Shown in pieces: positions 27,546 to 37,811 of a stretch of DNA of 64,000 nt (positions are counted from its first letter, which is position 1; each line of letters begins with the position of its first letter). The notes beneath the pieces were generated by a model. It worked only from the letters and a program-made list of their open reading frames with translations, searched no databases and was not told the DNA's origin. The position numbers and the translations under genes are program-made. Origin of the DNA: Stenotrophomonas sp. 24(2023) (GTDB lineage: Bacteria > Pseudomonadota > Gammaproteobacteria > Xanthomonadales > Xanthomonadaceae); assembly GCF_030913365.1 (NCBI RefSeq), contig NZ_CP133160.1, forward strand, positions 2,580,001 through 2,644,000, read 5' to 3'.

Positions 27546-30065
27546 ATGAGCATGCAGATGCGCCCGGCGCGGCGCTGGACCGGCCTGGTCCTGTCGATGG
27601 CCCTGCTGGCCGTGGCGCCCACGGCCTGGTCGGCTCCCGCCCAGGCCGAGGCCGAGGCTGGGCAGGACCGCCAGGTGGCCGGCTACGAGCTGCCCTCGGC
27701 CGCCCTGCAGGCGGTCGTGGACCAGGTACGGGCACCGACCTTGTCGCTGTCGCCGCGTCGTGACGTGGCCGCGCTGCTGCAGATGCCTGCGCTGCCGTCG
27801 ATCCAGGTGGTGGCCCAGCCGGAGCTGAAGCTGGCCGGCGTACGCATCAACCCGCGGACGTTTTCCGAGAGCCGGTTCAGCTTTGGCGAATCGCTGTGGC
27901 TGATGAACGTGGCCGATGGCGCGCAACGGCAGATCAGCGGCCTGCCGCAGCCGCTGTCGCTGGCGACGCTGGCCTGGTCGCCGGACCAGAAATGGCTGGC
28001 CTTCAACCGTGTCGATGCGGCGACCGGTGCCAATGAGCTGTGGCTGGTGGACGTGGCCGCCGGGCAGGCACGGAAACTGGCCAGCGGCCTGAATACGGTC
28101 CTGGGCGAGGGCTATGAATGGCTGCCCGACAGCCGTGGGCTGATCGTGATGGTGCAGCCGGCCAACGCAGGCACGCCGCCGTCCACCGACGGCATCCCCA
28201 TGGGCCCGGCCGTGCAGCAGACCCGCCAGGGTACCGGCGTGGTGTCCATCCGCACCTACCAGGACCTGCTGAAGAATGAGGCGGATGCGCGCCAGTTCGA
28301 CTACTACGCCACGGCCCAGCCGGTGGAGATCAGCCTGGAAGGGCGCGTGCGCGAGATCGGCAGCGCCGGCATCTTCGATGCCTTCTCGGTATCGCCGGAT
28401 GGCCGCTATGTACTGAGTGCGCGGGTGCAGCGCCCGTATTCGTACCAGGTGCCGGTGGAAGACTTCCCGCAGCGCATCGAGGTGCTGGACCGCCGCGGCA
28501 AGCTGGTGCATACCCTGGCCGAGCGCCCGCTGGTGGATGGCCTGCCGGCAGGCAACGATGCGGTGGAAACCGGTGTGCGCCGCGCCAGCTGGCGTGGCGA
28601 TGCCGATGCCACGCTGGTCTGGGCCGAGGCCCAGGACGGGGGCGACCCGGGCCGCGAGGCGGCCATCCGCGATGCGGTGTTCATGCAGGCCGCGCCGTTC
28701 GATACGCCGCCGGTGACGCTGGCCCGCCTTGGCAGCCGTTACATGGGCATCCAGTGGGGCAGCGGCGAGCTGGCTCTGTTGAACGAGTCGTGGTGGAAGA
28801 CGCGCCAGACCCGCACGTGGAAGCTGGCGCCGGACCATGCCGATCGCGAAGCGGTGCTGCTGTTCGACCGCAACGCGCAGGACCGCTATGCCGATCCGGG
28901 GCGGCCGCTGCTGGTGCGTGATGCGCGCGGCCGTGCGTTGCTGCAGACCAGTGCCGATGGCCGCAACGTGTACCTGTCCGGCGCCGGTGCTTCGCCGGAA
29001 GGTGACCGCCCGTTCGTGGACCGCTTCGACCTGGACACGCGCACGGCCACCCGCCTGTTCCATTCGCAGGCCCCGACCTATTCACAGCCGATCGCGCTGC
29101 TGGATGCGCAGGCCACGTCGCTGCTGCTGACCCGGGAAAGCCCGGATGAACCGGCCAACTACCTGGTGCAGCCGCTGGCCGACGCCACGGCGGCCCCGCG
29201 TGCGTTGACCCGCTTCGCGCACCCGCTGCCGCAGCTCAAGGGCGTGCAGAACGCGCAGATCCGCTACAAGCGCAAGGATGGCGTGGACCTGACCGCCACC
29301 CTGTTGCTGCCGCCGGGCTATGACCCCAAGCGCGATGGCCCGCGGCCGATGCTGATGTGGGCCTATCCCGGGGAGTTCAAGAGCGCCGCTGCGGCCAGCC
29401 AGGTCACCGGCTCGCCGTACCGCTTCAACGCGATCAGCTACTGGGGGCCGCAGGCGTTCCTGGCCAAGGGCTATACCGTGCTGGCCAGCCCGACCATGCC
29501 GATCATCGGCGAGGGTGACAAGGAACCCAACGACACCTACATCGAACAGCTGGTGGCCAACGCCCAGGCGGCTGTCGATGAAGTGGTACGGCGGGGTGTC
29601 ACCGACCGTGACCACATCGCCATCGGTGGCCATTCCTACGGCGCGTTCATGACCGCCAACCTGCTGGCGCATACCCGTTTGTTCAAGGCCGGCATCGCCC
29701 GCAGCGGTGCCTACAACCGCACGCTCACCCCGTTCGGTTTCCAGGCCGAGGACCGCAACTACTGGCAGGCACCGGACATCTACCAGAAGATGGCGCCGTT
29801 CAACTATGCCGACCGGATCAAGGACCCGATCCTGTTCATCCATGGCGAGGATGACAACAACTCCGGCACGTTCCCGATCCAGAGCGAGCGCATGTTCGCA
29901 GCGGTGAAGGGCCTGGGTGGCGACGCGCGGCTGGTGATGCTGCCCAACGAATCGCACGCGTACCGCGCACGCGAATCGATCATGACCATGCTGGCCGAGA
30001 GCGAGCGCTGGCTGGAGCAGACCATCGGCCCGGCACAGCCGGCCAAGGCACAGAAGAAGCGCTGA
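27546..30065 (+). CDS. S9 family serine peptidase (prolyl oligopeptidase-type), exported
   Basis: An 839-residue peptidase with a signal peptide (MSMQMRPARRWTGLVLSM..., cleaved near WSA). An N-terminal beta-propeller-like region leads to a C-terminal alpha/beta hydrolase. The catalytic triad can be read as Ser697 (GGHSYGAFMT), Asp770 (HGEDDNNSG) and His804 (NESHAYR). The HSYGAF and NSGTFPIQSERM segments resemble the glutamyl-endopeptidase-like S9D group rather than true prolyl oligopeptidases. ATG 27546 follows a GGTGGAACG site; the upstream extension is not supported. Likely periplasmic peptide degradation. Confidence 0.88.
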   Translation: MSMQMRPARRWTGLVLSMALLAVAPTAWSAPAQAEAEAGQDRQVAGYELPSAALQAVVDQVRAPTLSLSPRRDVAALLQMPALPSIQVVAQPELKLAGVRINPRTFSESRFSFGESLWLMNVADGAQRQISGLPQPLSLATLAWSPDQKWLAFNRVDAATGANELWLVDVAAGQARKLASGLNTVLGEGYEWLPDSRGLIVMVQPANAGTPPSTDGIPMGPAVQQTRQGTGVVSIRTYQDLLKNEADARQFDYYATAQPVEISLEGRVREIGSAGIFDAFSVSPDGRYVLSARVQRPYSYQVPVEDFPQRIEVLDRRGKLVHTLAERPLVDGLPAGNDAVETGVRRASWRGDADATLVWAEAQDGGDPGREAAIRDAVFMQAAPFDTPPVTLARLGSRYMGIQWGSGELALLNESWWKTRQTRTWKLAPDHADREAVLLFDRNAQDRYADPGRPLLVRDARGRALLQTSADGRNVYLSGAGASPEGDRPFVDRFDLDTRTATRLFHSQAPTYSQPIALLDAQATSLLLTRESPDEPANYLVQPLADATAAPRALTRFAHPLPQLKGVQNAQIRYKRKDGVDLTATLLLPPGYDPKRDGPRPMLMWAYPGEFKSAAAASQVTGSPYRFNAISYWGPQAFLAKGYTVLASPTMPIIGEGDKEPNDTYIEQLVANAQAAVDEVVRRGVTDRDHIAIGGHSYGAFMTANLLAHTRLFKAGIARSGAYNRTLTPFGFQAEDRNYWQAPDIYQKMAPFNYADRIKDPILFIHGEDDNNSGTFPIQSERMFAAVKGLGGDARLVMLPNESHAYRARESIMTMLAESERWLEQTIGPAQPAKAQKKR

Positions 30066-30080
30066 GCTGCGTGCATGACC

Positions 30081-30103
30081 GCGGCCCCCGCAATGGGGGC
30101 CGC
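30081..30103 (+). terminator. Hairpin after the S9 peptidase gene
   Basis: Stem GCGGCCCCC / GGGGGCCGC with a 5-nt loop, 15 nt after the stop, without a T-tract. The rest of the gap to ppc (30104-30353) holds no gene or clear promoter that I can see. Confidence 0.55.
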
Positions 30104-30353
30104 GTTGGCATCGTCGCGTTGGATCGACGCAGGGGAACGATGTAGCACGGGGAGCGTCGGCTGCTGGTCGACGGTGCTTCATCCCGATCGCGAAAATGCC
30201 GTCTTGCGCGCGACGGCCGGTGCTTCCCCGTCGGCGCTGTCACCACGGCGCTGCCCGGATGCGTGCAGATGAAACCATTTCCGCACTGCAGCAACGGCTC
30301 CGAACTGGGGTAGGCTTGGCGGCGGATCATGCCCCGAGGTTCGTGCGTCGCCG

Positions 30354-33065
30354 ATGAACGAGTACCGCAGCAGCATCGAATTCGCTTCCCCCGATCTTCC
30401 GCTCCGCGATGATGTGCGCCGCCTTGGCGCGCTGGTCGGTGACCTGCTGATCGAGCAGGTGTCCGATACCTTCTTCGACGACGTGGAGAACGTGCGCACC
30501 CGCGCCATCGCCCGCCGCGAAAACCAGGCGCCGCTGTCCGAGCTGGCCACCGAGCTGGCCGGGCGCACGCCGCAGCAGGCTGAAACCATGGTGCGTGCGT
30601 TCAGCACGTACTTCCAGGTGGTCAACATCGCCGAGCGCGTGCACCGCATCCGCCGTCGCCGCGATTACCAGCGTGCCGGCACCGCTGCGCCGCAGCCCGA
30701 TGGCCTGCAGGATGCGCTGCAGCACCTCAAGGCGCAGGGCGTGGGCCTGGACGAGCTGGCCCACTGGCTGCCGCGCATCGACATCGAACCGGTGTTCACC
30801 GCGCACCCCACCGAGGCCGTGCGCCGCGCATTGCTGGAAAAAGAGCAGCTGATGGTGGCCAGCCTGGTGGACAACCTCGACGGCCAGCGCACGCCGGGCG
30901 AAGCGGCCGCCGATGCCGCGCGCTTCCGCATGGCATTGACCGCTTCGTGGCAGACCACCGATTCCTCGCCGGTGCGGCCCACTGTCGATGACGAACGCGA
31001 GCACGTCGGCTTCTACCTGGTGCAGGTGCTGTACCGGGTGATACCGGTGCTGTACGAATCGCTGCAGCAGGCGCTGCGCGATACCTATGGACAGGAACTG
31101 CCACTGCCGCGCCTGCTGCGCTTCGGTACCTGGGTGGGCGGTGACATGGATGGCAACCCGAACGTGGATGCCAGCACCATCCGCAACACGCTCGATGCAC
31201 AGCGGCAGGCCGTGCTGGGGCGTTACCAGAAGGAACTGCTGCAGCTGGCCAGCCTGCTCAGCCAGTCCACCGAACGGGTGGGGGTGAGTGATGCACTGCA
31301 GGCACGCGTGGCGCGGTACCAGCAGCTGCTGCCGCAGGTACAGTCGCGGCCCCGCCATGCCGACATGCCGTACCGCCTGCTCAACGACCGCATGCGCGCG
31401 CGCCTGCAGGCCACGCTGGAGGATGGCGATGGCGCTTATGCCGGCCCGGATGAGCTGATCGATGACCTGCAGCTGGTCCTGGACAGCCTGCGCGCTCACC
31501 GTGGCGAACACGCCGGCGGCTTCGCCGTGCAGCGCCTGCTGTGGCGGGTGAAGACCTTTGGATTCCACCTGGCGCGGCTGGACGTGCGCCAGGAATCGAG
31601 CGTGCATGCGCGCGCGCTGTCCGCCGTGCTGGGGGGCGAGCAGGCGTGGCAGGCGCTGGACGCGCTGGGCCGTGCGCGCGTGCTGGGTCCGCATGCCAGT
31701 GGCGAAGTGCCGCTGCCCCGGGCCGATGACGAGGGCAACCAGCGCCTGGACGCGGTGTTTGCGGCACTGGCCGATGCGCGTGCACGCCATGGTGGTGATG
31801 CGCTGGGCAGTTACATCATTTCCATGGCGCATGACCGCAGCGATGTGCTGGCGGTGCTGGCGCTGGCACGACGCGGTGGCCTGGTCGATGCCGAAGGTGC
31901 CGTGCCGCTGGACATCGCACCGCTGTTTGAAACCGTGGACGATCTCAAGCGTGGCACCGCCACCCTGCGCGATCTGCTGGACGATCCGGTGTACCGCGCG
32001 CACCTGCGTGCACGTGGTGATGTGCAGATGGTGATGCTCGGTTACTCGGACAGCAGCAAGGACGGCGGCATCGCCGCCTCGCGCTGGGGGTTGCAGCGTG
32101 CGCAGGTGGAGTTGATGGAGGTGGCGGCCGGAGCCGGCATCCGCCTGACCTTCTTCCACGGCCGGGGCGGCTCGATCAGCCGGGGCGGTGGCAAGACCAC
32201 CCATGCCGTGGATGCCTCGCCGCGCGGCAGCATCGACGGCCGCCTGCGGGTGACCGAACAGGGCGAGGTGATCCACCGCAAGTACGGTATCCGCGCGCTG
32301 GCGCTGCGCTCGCTGGAACAGGCCAGCGGCGCGGTCCTGCGTGCCAGCCTGCGCCCGCGCGCGCCGGAGCCGCGCGAAGACGACTGGCGGCCGGTGATGG
32401 ACCAGGTGGCCGAGGCCAGCAGCACGGCCTACCGCGGGTTCGTCGGCCAGCCGGGTTTCATGGATTACTTCCGCACGGCCACGCCGATCGATGTGATCGA
32501 GCGGATGACGTTGGGATCGCGGCCGTCGCGCCGGCTGGGGCAGGATGCCGCGCTGGGCAACCTGCGGGCGATCCCCTGGGTATTCGCCTGGAGCCAGGCG
32601 CGTGCGGTGATTCCGGGCTGGTACGGCGTGGGCAGCGGCCTGCAGGCCGCCGCCGATGCCGGCCACGAAGCGGCCCTGCGCGTGATGGCGCGCGACTGGC
32701 CGTTCTTCCGCACCTTCCTGGACGACATCGCGATGGTGCTGTCCAAGGGCGATATCACCATCGCCGAGCAGTTCTCGCGGTTGTCCGGCGACCTGCATGG
32801 GCGCTTCTTCCCGCAGGTCCAGCGCGAGCTGGAGCTGACCGCGCGCTGGGTGCTGGCACTGACCGGGCAGGACACCCTGCTGCAGCACGATGCACGGCTG
32901 GCGCTGTCGATCCGCCTGCGCAACCCGTACGTGGATCCGATCAGCGTGCTGCAGGTGGACCTGCTGCAGCGCTGGCGGGCCAGCGGGCGCGAAGATGAGG
33001 ACCTGCTGCGCGCGCTGGTGGCCTGCGTGAACGGCGTCTCGCAGGGCGTGCAGAACACGGGGTGA
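30354..33065 (+). CDS. ppc: Phosphoenolpyruvate carboxylase
   Basis: A 903-residue cytoplasmic enzyme converting PEP and bicarbonate to oxaloacetate, the anaplerotic step feeding the TCA cycle. Catalytic motifs are present in order: [11 protein letters not shown], then [12 protein letters not shown], then [16 protein letters not shown]. The C-terminus ends in QGVQNTG, the usual -NTG ending. Length is standard. It is monocistronic. Confidence 0.98.
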   Translation: MNEYRSSIEFASPDLPLRDDVRRLGALVGDLLIEQVSDTFFDDVENVRTRAIARRENQAPLSELATELAGRTPQQAETMVRAFSTYFQVVNIAERVHRIRRRRDYQRAGTAAPQPDGLQDALQHLKAQGVGLDELAHWLPRIDIEPVFTAHPTEAVRRALLEKEQLMVASLVDNLDGQRTPGEAAADAARFRMALTASWQTTDSSPVRPTVDDEREHVGFYLVQVLYRVIPVLYESLQQALRDTYGQELPLPRLLRFGTWVGGDMDGNPNVDASTIRNTLDAQRQAVLGRYQKELLQLASLLSQSTERVGVSDALQARVARYQQLLPQVQSRPRHADMPYRLLNDRMRARLQATLEDGDGAYAGPDELIDDLQLVLDSLRAHRGEHAGGFAVQRLLWRVKTFGFHLARLDVRQESSVHARALSAVLGGEQAWQALDALGRARVLGPHASGEVPLPRADDEGNQRLDAVFAALADARARHGGDALGSYIISMAHDRSDVLAVLALARRGGLVDAEGAVPLDIAPLFETVDDLKRGTATLRDLLDDPVYRAHLRARGDVQMVMLGYSDSSKDGGIAASRWGLQRAQVELMEVAAGAGIRLTFFHGRGGSISRGGGKTTHAVDASPRGSIDGRLRVTEQGEVIHRKYGIRALALRSLEQASGAVLRASLRPRAPEPREDDWRPVMDQVAEASSTAYRGFVGQPGFMDYFRTATPIDVIERMTLGSRPSRRLGQDAALGNLRAIPWVFAWSQARAVIPGWYGVGSGLQAAADAGHEAALRVMARDWPFFRTFLDDIAMVLSKGDITIAEQFSRLSGDLHGRFFPQVQRELELTARWVLALTGQDTLLQHDARLALSIRLRNPYVDPISVLQVDLLQRWRASGREDEDLLRALVACVNGVSQGVQNTG

Positions 33066-33072
33066 CCTGCAT

Positions 33073-33093
33073 CCGCCGGGCGATGCCCGGCGG
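33073..33093. terminator. Hairpin between convergent ppc and thioesterase genes
   Basis: A perfect 9-bp stem (CCGCCGGGC / GCCCGGCGG) with a GAT loop, only 7 nt from either stop codon. It could act in both directions; no T-tract on either side. Confidence 0.55.
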
Positions 33094-33099
33094 GCGCGC

Positions 33100-33606
33100 T
33101 CATTCTTCCGGCGAAGGCGGGTTCGATGCCAGCAGTTCCAGGTGCCGCTGTTCCATTTCCTGGCGCAGCTGGCGGCGGATCAGCGCGGCGGCCTGGCGGC
33201 GCTTCTCGTCCGAGCTGGTGGGCTGCAGTGCGGGCACCGGGGTGGGCTTGCCGTCTTCGTCCACCGCGACCATGGTGAAGAAGCAGCTGTTGGCATGGCG
33301 CACGCTGCGCTTGAGGATGTCCTCGGCCACCACCTTGATGCCGATCTCCATCGACGAGGTGCCGGTGTGGTTCACCGAGGCCAGGAAGGTGACCAGTTCG
33401 CCCACCGCGATGGGCTGGCGGAACATCACCTGGTCCACCGACAGGGTGACCACGTAGCTGCCGGCATAACGGCTGGCGCAGGCATAGGCGACCTGGTCGA
33501 GCAGGCGCAGGATGGCGCCGCCGTGGACCTTGCCGGAGAAATTGGCCATGTCCGGCGACATCAGCACGGTCATGGACAGCTGGTGGGTCTTGAGTTCGGT
33601 AGGCAT
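33100..33606 (-). CDS. Acyl-CoA thioesterase (YciA/BACH-type hot-dog fold)
   Basis: A 168-residue hot-dog thioesterase. MANFSGKVHGGAILRLLDQVAYACA carries the conserved Asn/His-Gly-Gly and Asp of the family, and VDQVMFRQPIAVGELVTF the beta-strand core. It hydrolyses acyl-CoAs; chain preference cannot be read. ATG 33606 (MPTELKTHQLSM) is chosen; an alternative upstream start would add 25 unconserved residues. It lies downstream of metK but is separated by two hairpins. Confidence 0.87.
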   Translation of the reverse strand: MPTELKTHQLSMTVLMSPDMANFSGKVHGGAILRLLDQVAYACASRYAGSYVVTLSVDQVMFRQPIAVGELVTFLASVNHTGTSSMEIGIKVVAEDILKRSVRHANSCFFTMVAVDEDGKPTPVPALQPTSSDEKRRQAAALIRRQLRQEMEQRHLELLASNPPSPEE

Positions 33607-33687
33607 GGCCGGATTGTATCGGCGTGGCGTGGTGCGTGTGGAGCCGGGCCCCTGCTTGGCAGCCGCTGTTGGGGCAGGCAAAAAGAA

Positions 33688-33710
33688 AGCCGAGCATGGC
33701 TCGGCTCTAC
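33688..33710 (-). repeat. GTAG palindrome followed by a T-tract; probable metK terminator
   Basis: On the - strand: GTAG, then AGCCGAG / CTCGGCT around a 5-nt loop, then TTCTTTTTG. This is both a GTAG-headed REP-like element of another sequence class and a complete intrinsic terminator for metK. A second stem (AAGGGCCGC / GCGGCCCTT, 33720-33741) lies between it and the metK stop. Confidence 0.8.
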
Positions 33711-33749
33711 AGAACAGGGAAGGGCCGCTTGCGCGGCCCTTCGTCTTTC

Positions 33750-34961
<1,212 letters not shown>

Positions 34962-35003
34962 CAGGCGTAATATCCCTTGATTCGGATGGAAAGATGGGCG
35001 CGC

Positions 35004-35009
35004 ATCATA
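35004..35009 (-). promoter_or_regulatory. Candidate -10 box for metK (TATGAT)
   Basis: TATGAT on the - strand, 42 nt upstream of the metK ATG, giving a leader of roughly 35 nt. TTCACA further up is 23 nt away, too far for a standard -35. The rest of the gap to 35250 contains a perfect 18-bp GC palindrome (35144-35161) and no gene. Confidence 0.4.
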
Positions 35010-35250
35010 CACGGGGTGCGCCGCCCGTGCATTGTGAACCTGTATGGGTTGCCGGTGGTTAAGCCGGCGTGGCCCGCAGCACAAGGTCCGGCGCGCCCCA
35101 GGGGGGCATGGTGCAGGGGCAGTGTTCCACTGGCGTGACCATTGGCCCCGGCGCCGGGGCCGTCATCGATCTGCCGCCAAACCGCAATGTGGCTGCCGCC
35201 TCCCGGGCGCAGGCTCACGGCCAATCCGGCCGCCGGGCACAGAGCACGCC

Positions 35251-36957
35251 ATGGAAGAACTCGAGCAGCGTCTGCAGCAACGCTTTCCCGATTGGTTCCA
35301 CGGCCGTCGCGGCCAGTTCGCACGGCCCCTGCTGCGCAGCGTCGGCCGCTGGTCGCGGCTGGATGAGGTGGAGGCCTTCCTCAAGCGCAGCGCCAACCTG
35401 CGCGGTTTCGGCTTCGTGGCCGCCGGGCTGGAGTTCCTGGACAGCCAGTACCAGGTCGATCCGGCCGCGCTGGCGCGGATTCCGGCCACCGGGCGGCTGC
35501 TGATCGTGGCCAACCATCCCTCCGGTGCGCTGGACGCCCTGGCCCTGCTGGACGCGGTCGGGCGCATCCGGCGTGATGTGCGGATCGTGGCCAACGACCT
35601 GCTGGGGGCGATCGCCCCGCTGCAGGACCTGCTGCTGCCGGTCCGCATCCTGGGGGGCAAGGCCCAGCGCACCAGCCTGCAGGCGGTGGAGCAGGCGCTG
35701 GAAGCGGAGCAGTGCGTGATCGTGTTCCCGGCCGGCGAAGTGTCCCGCCTGTCCCTGCGTGGCATCCGCGACGGCCGCTGGCAGCGCGGTTTCGTCCGTT
35801 TCGCCCGGGCTGCGGGCGCGCCGGTACTGCCGGTGCGGGTGGAGGCGCGCAACTCGGCGCTGTTCTACGGGGCCTCCACCCTGTTCAAGCCGGCCGGTAC
35901 GGCCCTGCTGGCCCGGGAGATGTTCGCCCGCCGTGGGCGCCCGTTGCGGCTGCGCATCGGTGAACCGATGCGGCTGGGGCAGGGCGACCCCGGGGCGCAG
36001 CTGCTGGCCGTGCGGCGCACGTTGTATGCCCTGGGGCGTGGCCCGGACCCGGCTGCGGCGATCGACGGCCCCGAGCCACTGGCCGCGCCGGTGCCACCGG
36101 CCCAGGTGGCGGCCGGGATCGCCGCGGCCACGCTGCTGGGGCAGACCGCCGATGGCAAGGAGATCCGCCTGGCCCAGTGCACCGCCGATGCGCCGCTGCT
36201 GCTGGAACTGGGGCGGCTGCGCGAGCTGACCTTCCGCCAGGTGGGGGAAGGCACCGGCCGCAGCCGCGACCTGGATGGCTTTGACACCCAGTACGAGCAC
36301 ATCGTGATCTGGGATGGCACCGCCCAGCGCATTGCCGGGGCCTACCGCATCATGCGCGGCGCCCATGCCCTGGCCCGGCGCGGCCTGGCCGGCCTGTACA
36401 GCGCGTCGTTGTTCCGCTATTCCGATGATGCGATCACCCGCATCGCCGAAGGGCTGGAGCTGGGCCGCAGCTTCGTGGTGCCCGATTACTGGGGCAGCCG
36501 CAGCCTGGACTACCTGTGGCAGGGCATCGGCGCCTACCTGCAATGCCAGCCGGGCATCCGCTACCTGTTCGGCGCGGTGTCCATCAGTGCCGCGCTGCCG
36601 CTGGCCGCGCGCGAGCAGCTGGTGGCGTACTACCAGCGCTACTACGGTGGCGTGGCCGGGCTGGTGGAATCCAACCAGCCCTTCCAGTACTTCGCCGCAC
36701 CGCCCAGCTTCGGTGAACTGGATGCAGCGGCGGCCTTCGACGTGCTCAAGGCCAACCTGGCCGCGCTCGGCACCGGCGTGCCCACGCTCTACCGCCAGTA
36801 CACCGATCTGTGCGAGCCGGGTGGGGCGCGCTTCCTGGCCTTCGGCGTGGACCCGGATTTCAGCGATTCCATCGATGGGCTGATCGAAGTGGACCTGCGC
36901 GCGATCCGCCCCAACAAACGCAAACGCTACCTGCGCGATGCGGGGGTGCCGGCATGA
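35251..36957 (+). CDS. Fused PlsC-type / OlsB-type acyltransferase (OlsF-like ornithine-lipid synthase)
   Basis: A 568-residue two-domain acyltransferase. The N-terminal half has the PlsC/LPLAT motifs: NHPSGALD, with His89 and Asp95 as the HX4D catalytic pair, and FPAGEVSR. The C-terminal half (about residue 300 onward) matches the OlsB/hemolysin-type GNAT family (ELRELTFRQVGEG, YEHIVIWD, RIAGAYRI). This O-acyl then N-acyl domain order is that of OlsF, which makes ornithine lipid alone; in other bacteria OlsA and OlsB are separate. ATG 35251 fits. It overlaps the next gene by 4 nt. Activity is inferred. Confidence 0.8.
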   Translation: MEELEQRLQQRFPDWFHGRRGQFARPLLRSVGRWSRLDEVEAFLKRSANLRGFGFVAAGLEFLDSQYQVDPAALARIPATGRLLIVANHPSGALDALALLDAVGRIRRDVRIVANDLLGAIAPLQDLLLPVRILGGKAQRTSLQAVEQALEAEQCVIVFPAGEVSRLSLRGIRDGRWQRGFVRFARAAGAPVLPVRVEARNSALFYGASTLFKPAGTALLAREMFARRGRPLRLRIGEPMRLGQGDPGAQLLAVRRTLYALGRGPDPAAAIDGPEPLAAPVPPAQVAAGIAAATLLGQTADGKEIRLAQCTADAPLLLELGRLRELTFRQVGEGTGRSRDLDGFDTQYEHIVIWDGTAQRIAGAYRIMRGAHALARRGLAGLYSASLFRYSDDAITRIAEGLELGRSFVVPDYWGSRSLDYLWQGIGAYLQCQPGIRYLFGAVSISAALPLAAREQLVAYYQRYYGGVAGLVESNQPFQYFAAPPSFGELDAAAAFDVLKANLAALGTGVPTLYRQYTDLCEPGGARFLAFGVDPDFSDSIDGLIEVDLRAIRPNKRKRYLRDAGVPA

Positions 36958-37757
36958 ACCCCGTGGCCACCCTGCGCCCGCACCGCCGCGCGGTGTTCAT
37001 TTCCGATGTGCACCTGGGCTCGCGCCATTGCCATGCCGCCGAACTGGCGCGGTTCCTGGCCGGGGTGCGCTGCGAGCGTCTGTACCTGGTCGGCGACATC
37101 ATCGACCTGTGGTGGATGGCGCACCGCCGTGCCAACTGGCGGCAGTCGCACAGCGATGTCATCCAGGCGCTGCATGCGCTGCGCCGCGCCGGGACTGAAA
37201 TCATCTACATCCCCGGCAACCATGATGCATCGCTGCGTCAGGTCTGCGGCCTGATGCTGCCGGCCATGCAGGTGCGCCGTCGGGCCATCCACGTGACCGC
37301 CGATGGCCGCCGCCTGCTGGTGGCCCATGGTGACGACTACGATGGGATCACCCATTTCGGCGGCCTGCAGGAGAAATTCGGTGACTGGCTGTACTACCGC
37401 ATCCTGACCGGCAACCACCTGCTCAACGCGGTGCGCCGCATGCTGGGGATGCGCTACTGGTCATTGTCCGAGTTCCTGAAGAAGCAGAGCGGGGCGGCCG
37501 AGCGCTACATCGAGCGCTTCGTGCAGGCCGGGCTGGAGGATGTGCGCCGGCGGGGGCTGGACGGTATCGTTTGCGGCCACATCCACCGCGCGGCGCTGGT
37601 CGAGCGCGACGGGCTGGTCTATGCCAACGATGGGGACTGGGTGGAGAGCCTGACCGCGCTGGCCGAAGACCATGACGGTTCGCTGCGGCTGCTGGACCAC
37701 AACGGGCAGACCCTGGTGGAGCTGCCCGGCGCGGCCAGGCAGGCCGCCGCCGCGTAA
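36954..37757 (+). CDS. UDP-2,3-diacylglucosamine diphosphatase-like metallophosphoesterase (LpxH-like)
   Basis: A 267-residue calcineurin-type phosphoesterase with the full metal-binding set: DVHLGSRH, GDIIDLWW, GNHD, HGDDYD and GHIH. It belongs to the LpxH-related group, often annotated as UDP-2,3-diacylglucosamine diphosphatase, but is longer than E. coli LpxH (240) and the substrate is not proven. The ATG overlaps the acyltransferase stop (ATGA), so the pair is probably co-translated and concerned with membrane lipids. Confidence 0.8.
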   Translation: MNPVATLRPHRRAVFISDVHLGSRHCHAAELARFLAGVRCERLYLVGDIIDLWWMAHRRANWRQSHSDVIQALHALRRAGTEIIYIPGNHDASLRQVCGLMLPAMQVRRRAIHVTADGRRLLVAHGDDYDGITHFGGLQEKFGDWLYYRILTGNHLLNAVRRMLGMRYWSLSEFLKKQSGAAERYIERFVQAGLEDVRRRGLDGIVCGHIHRAALVERDGLVYANDGDWVESLTALAEDHDGSLRLLDHNGQTLVELPGAARQAAAA

Positions 37758-37811
37758 GCGCGGGCCTGTGGTGGGTCGACGCTGCGAAAGCCGCCGCGCT
37801 AGCATCGGCGG

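Noticed and set aside
30104..30353. A small RNA or short gene between the S9 peptidase and ppc genes
   Set aside because: Short open frames there have no ribosome binding site or recognisable sequence, and no promoter plus terminator pair could be placed.
34962..35050. A SAM riboswitch in front of metK
   Set aside because: The leader after the likely -10 is only about 35 nt and I see no SAM-I or SAM-II type pairing.
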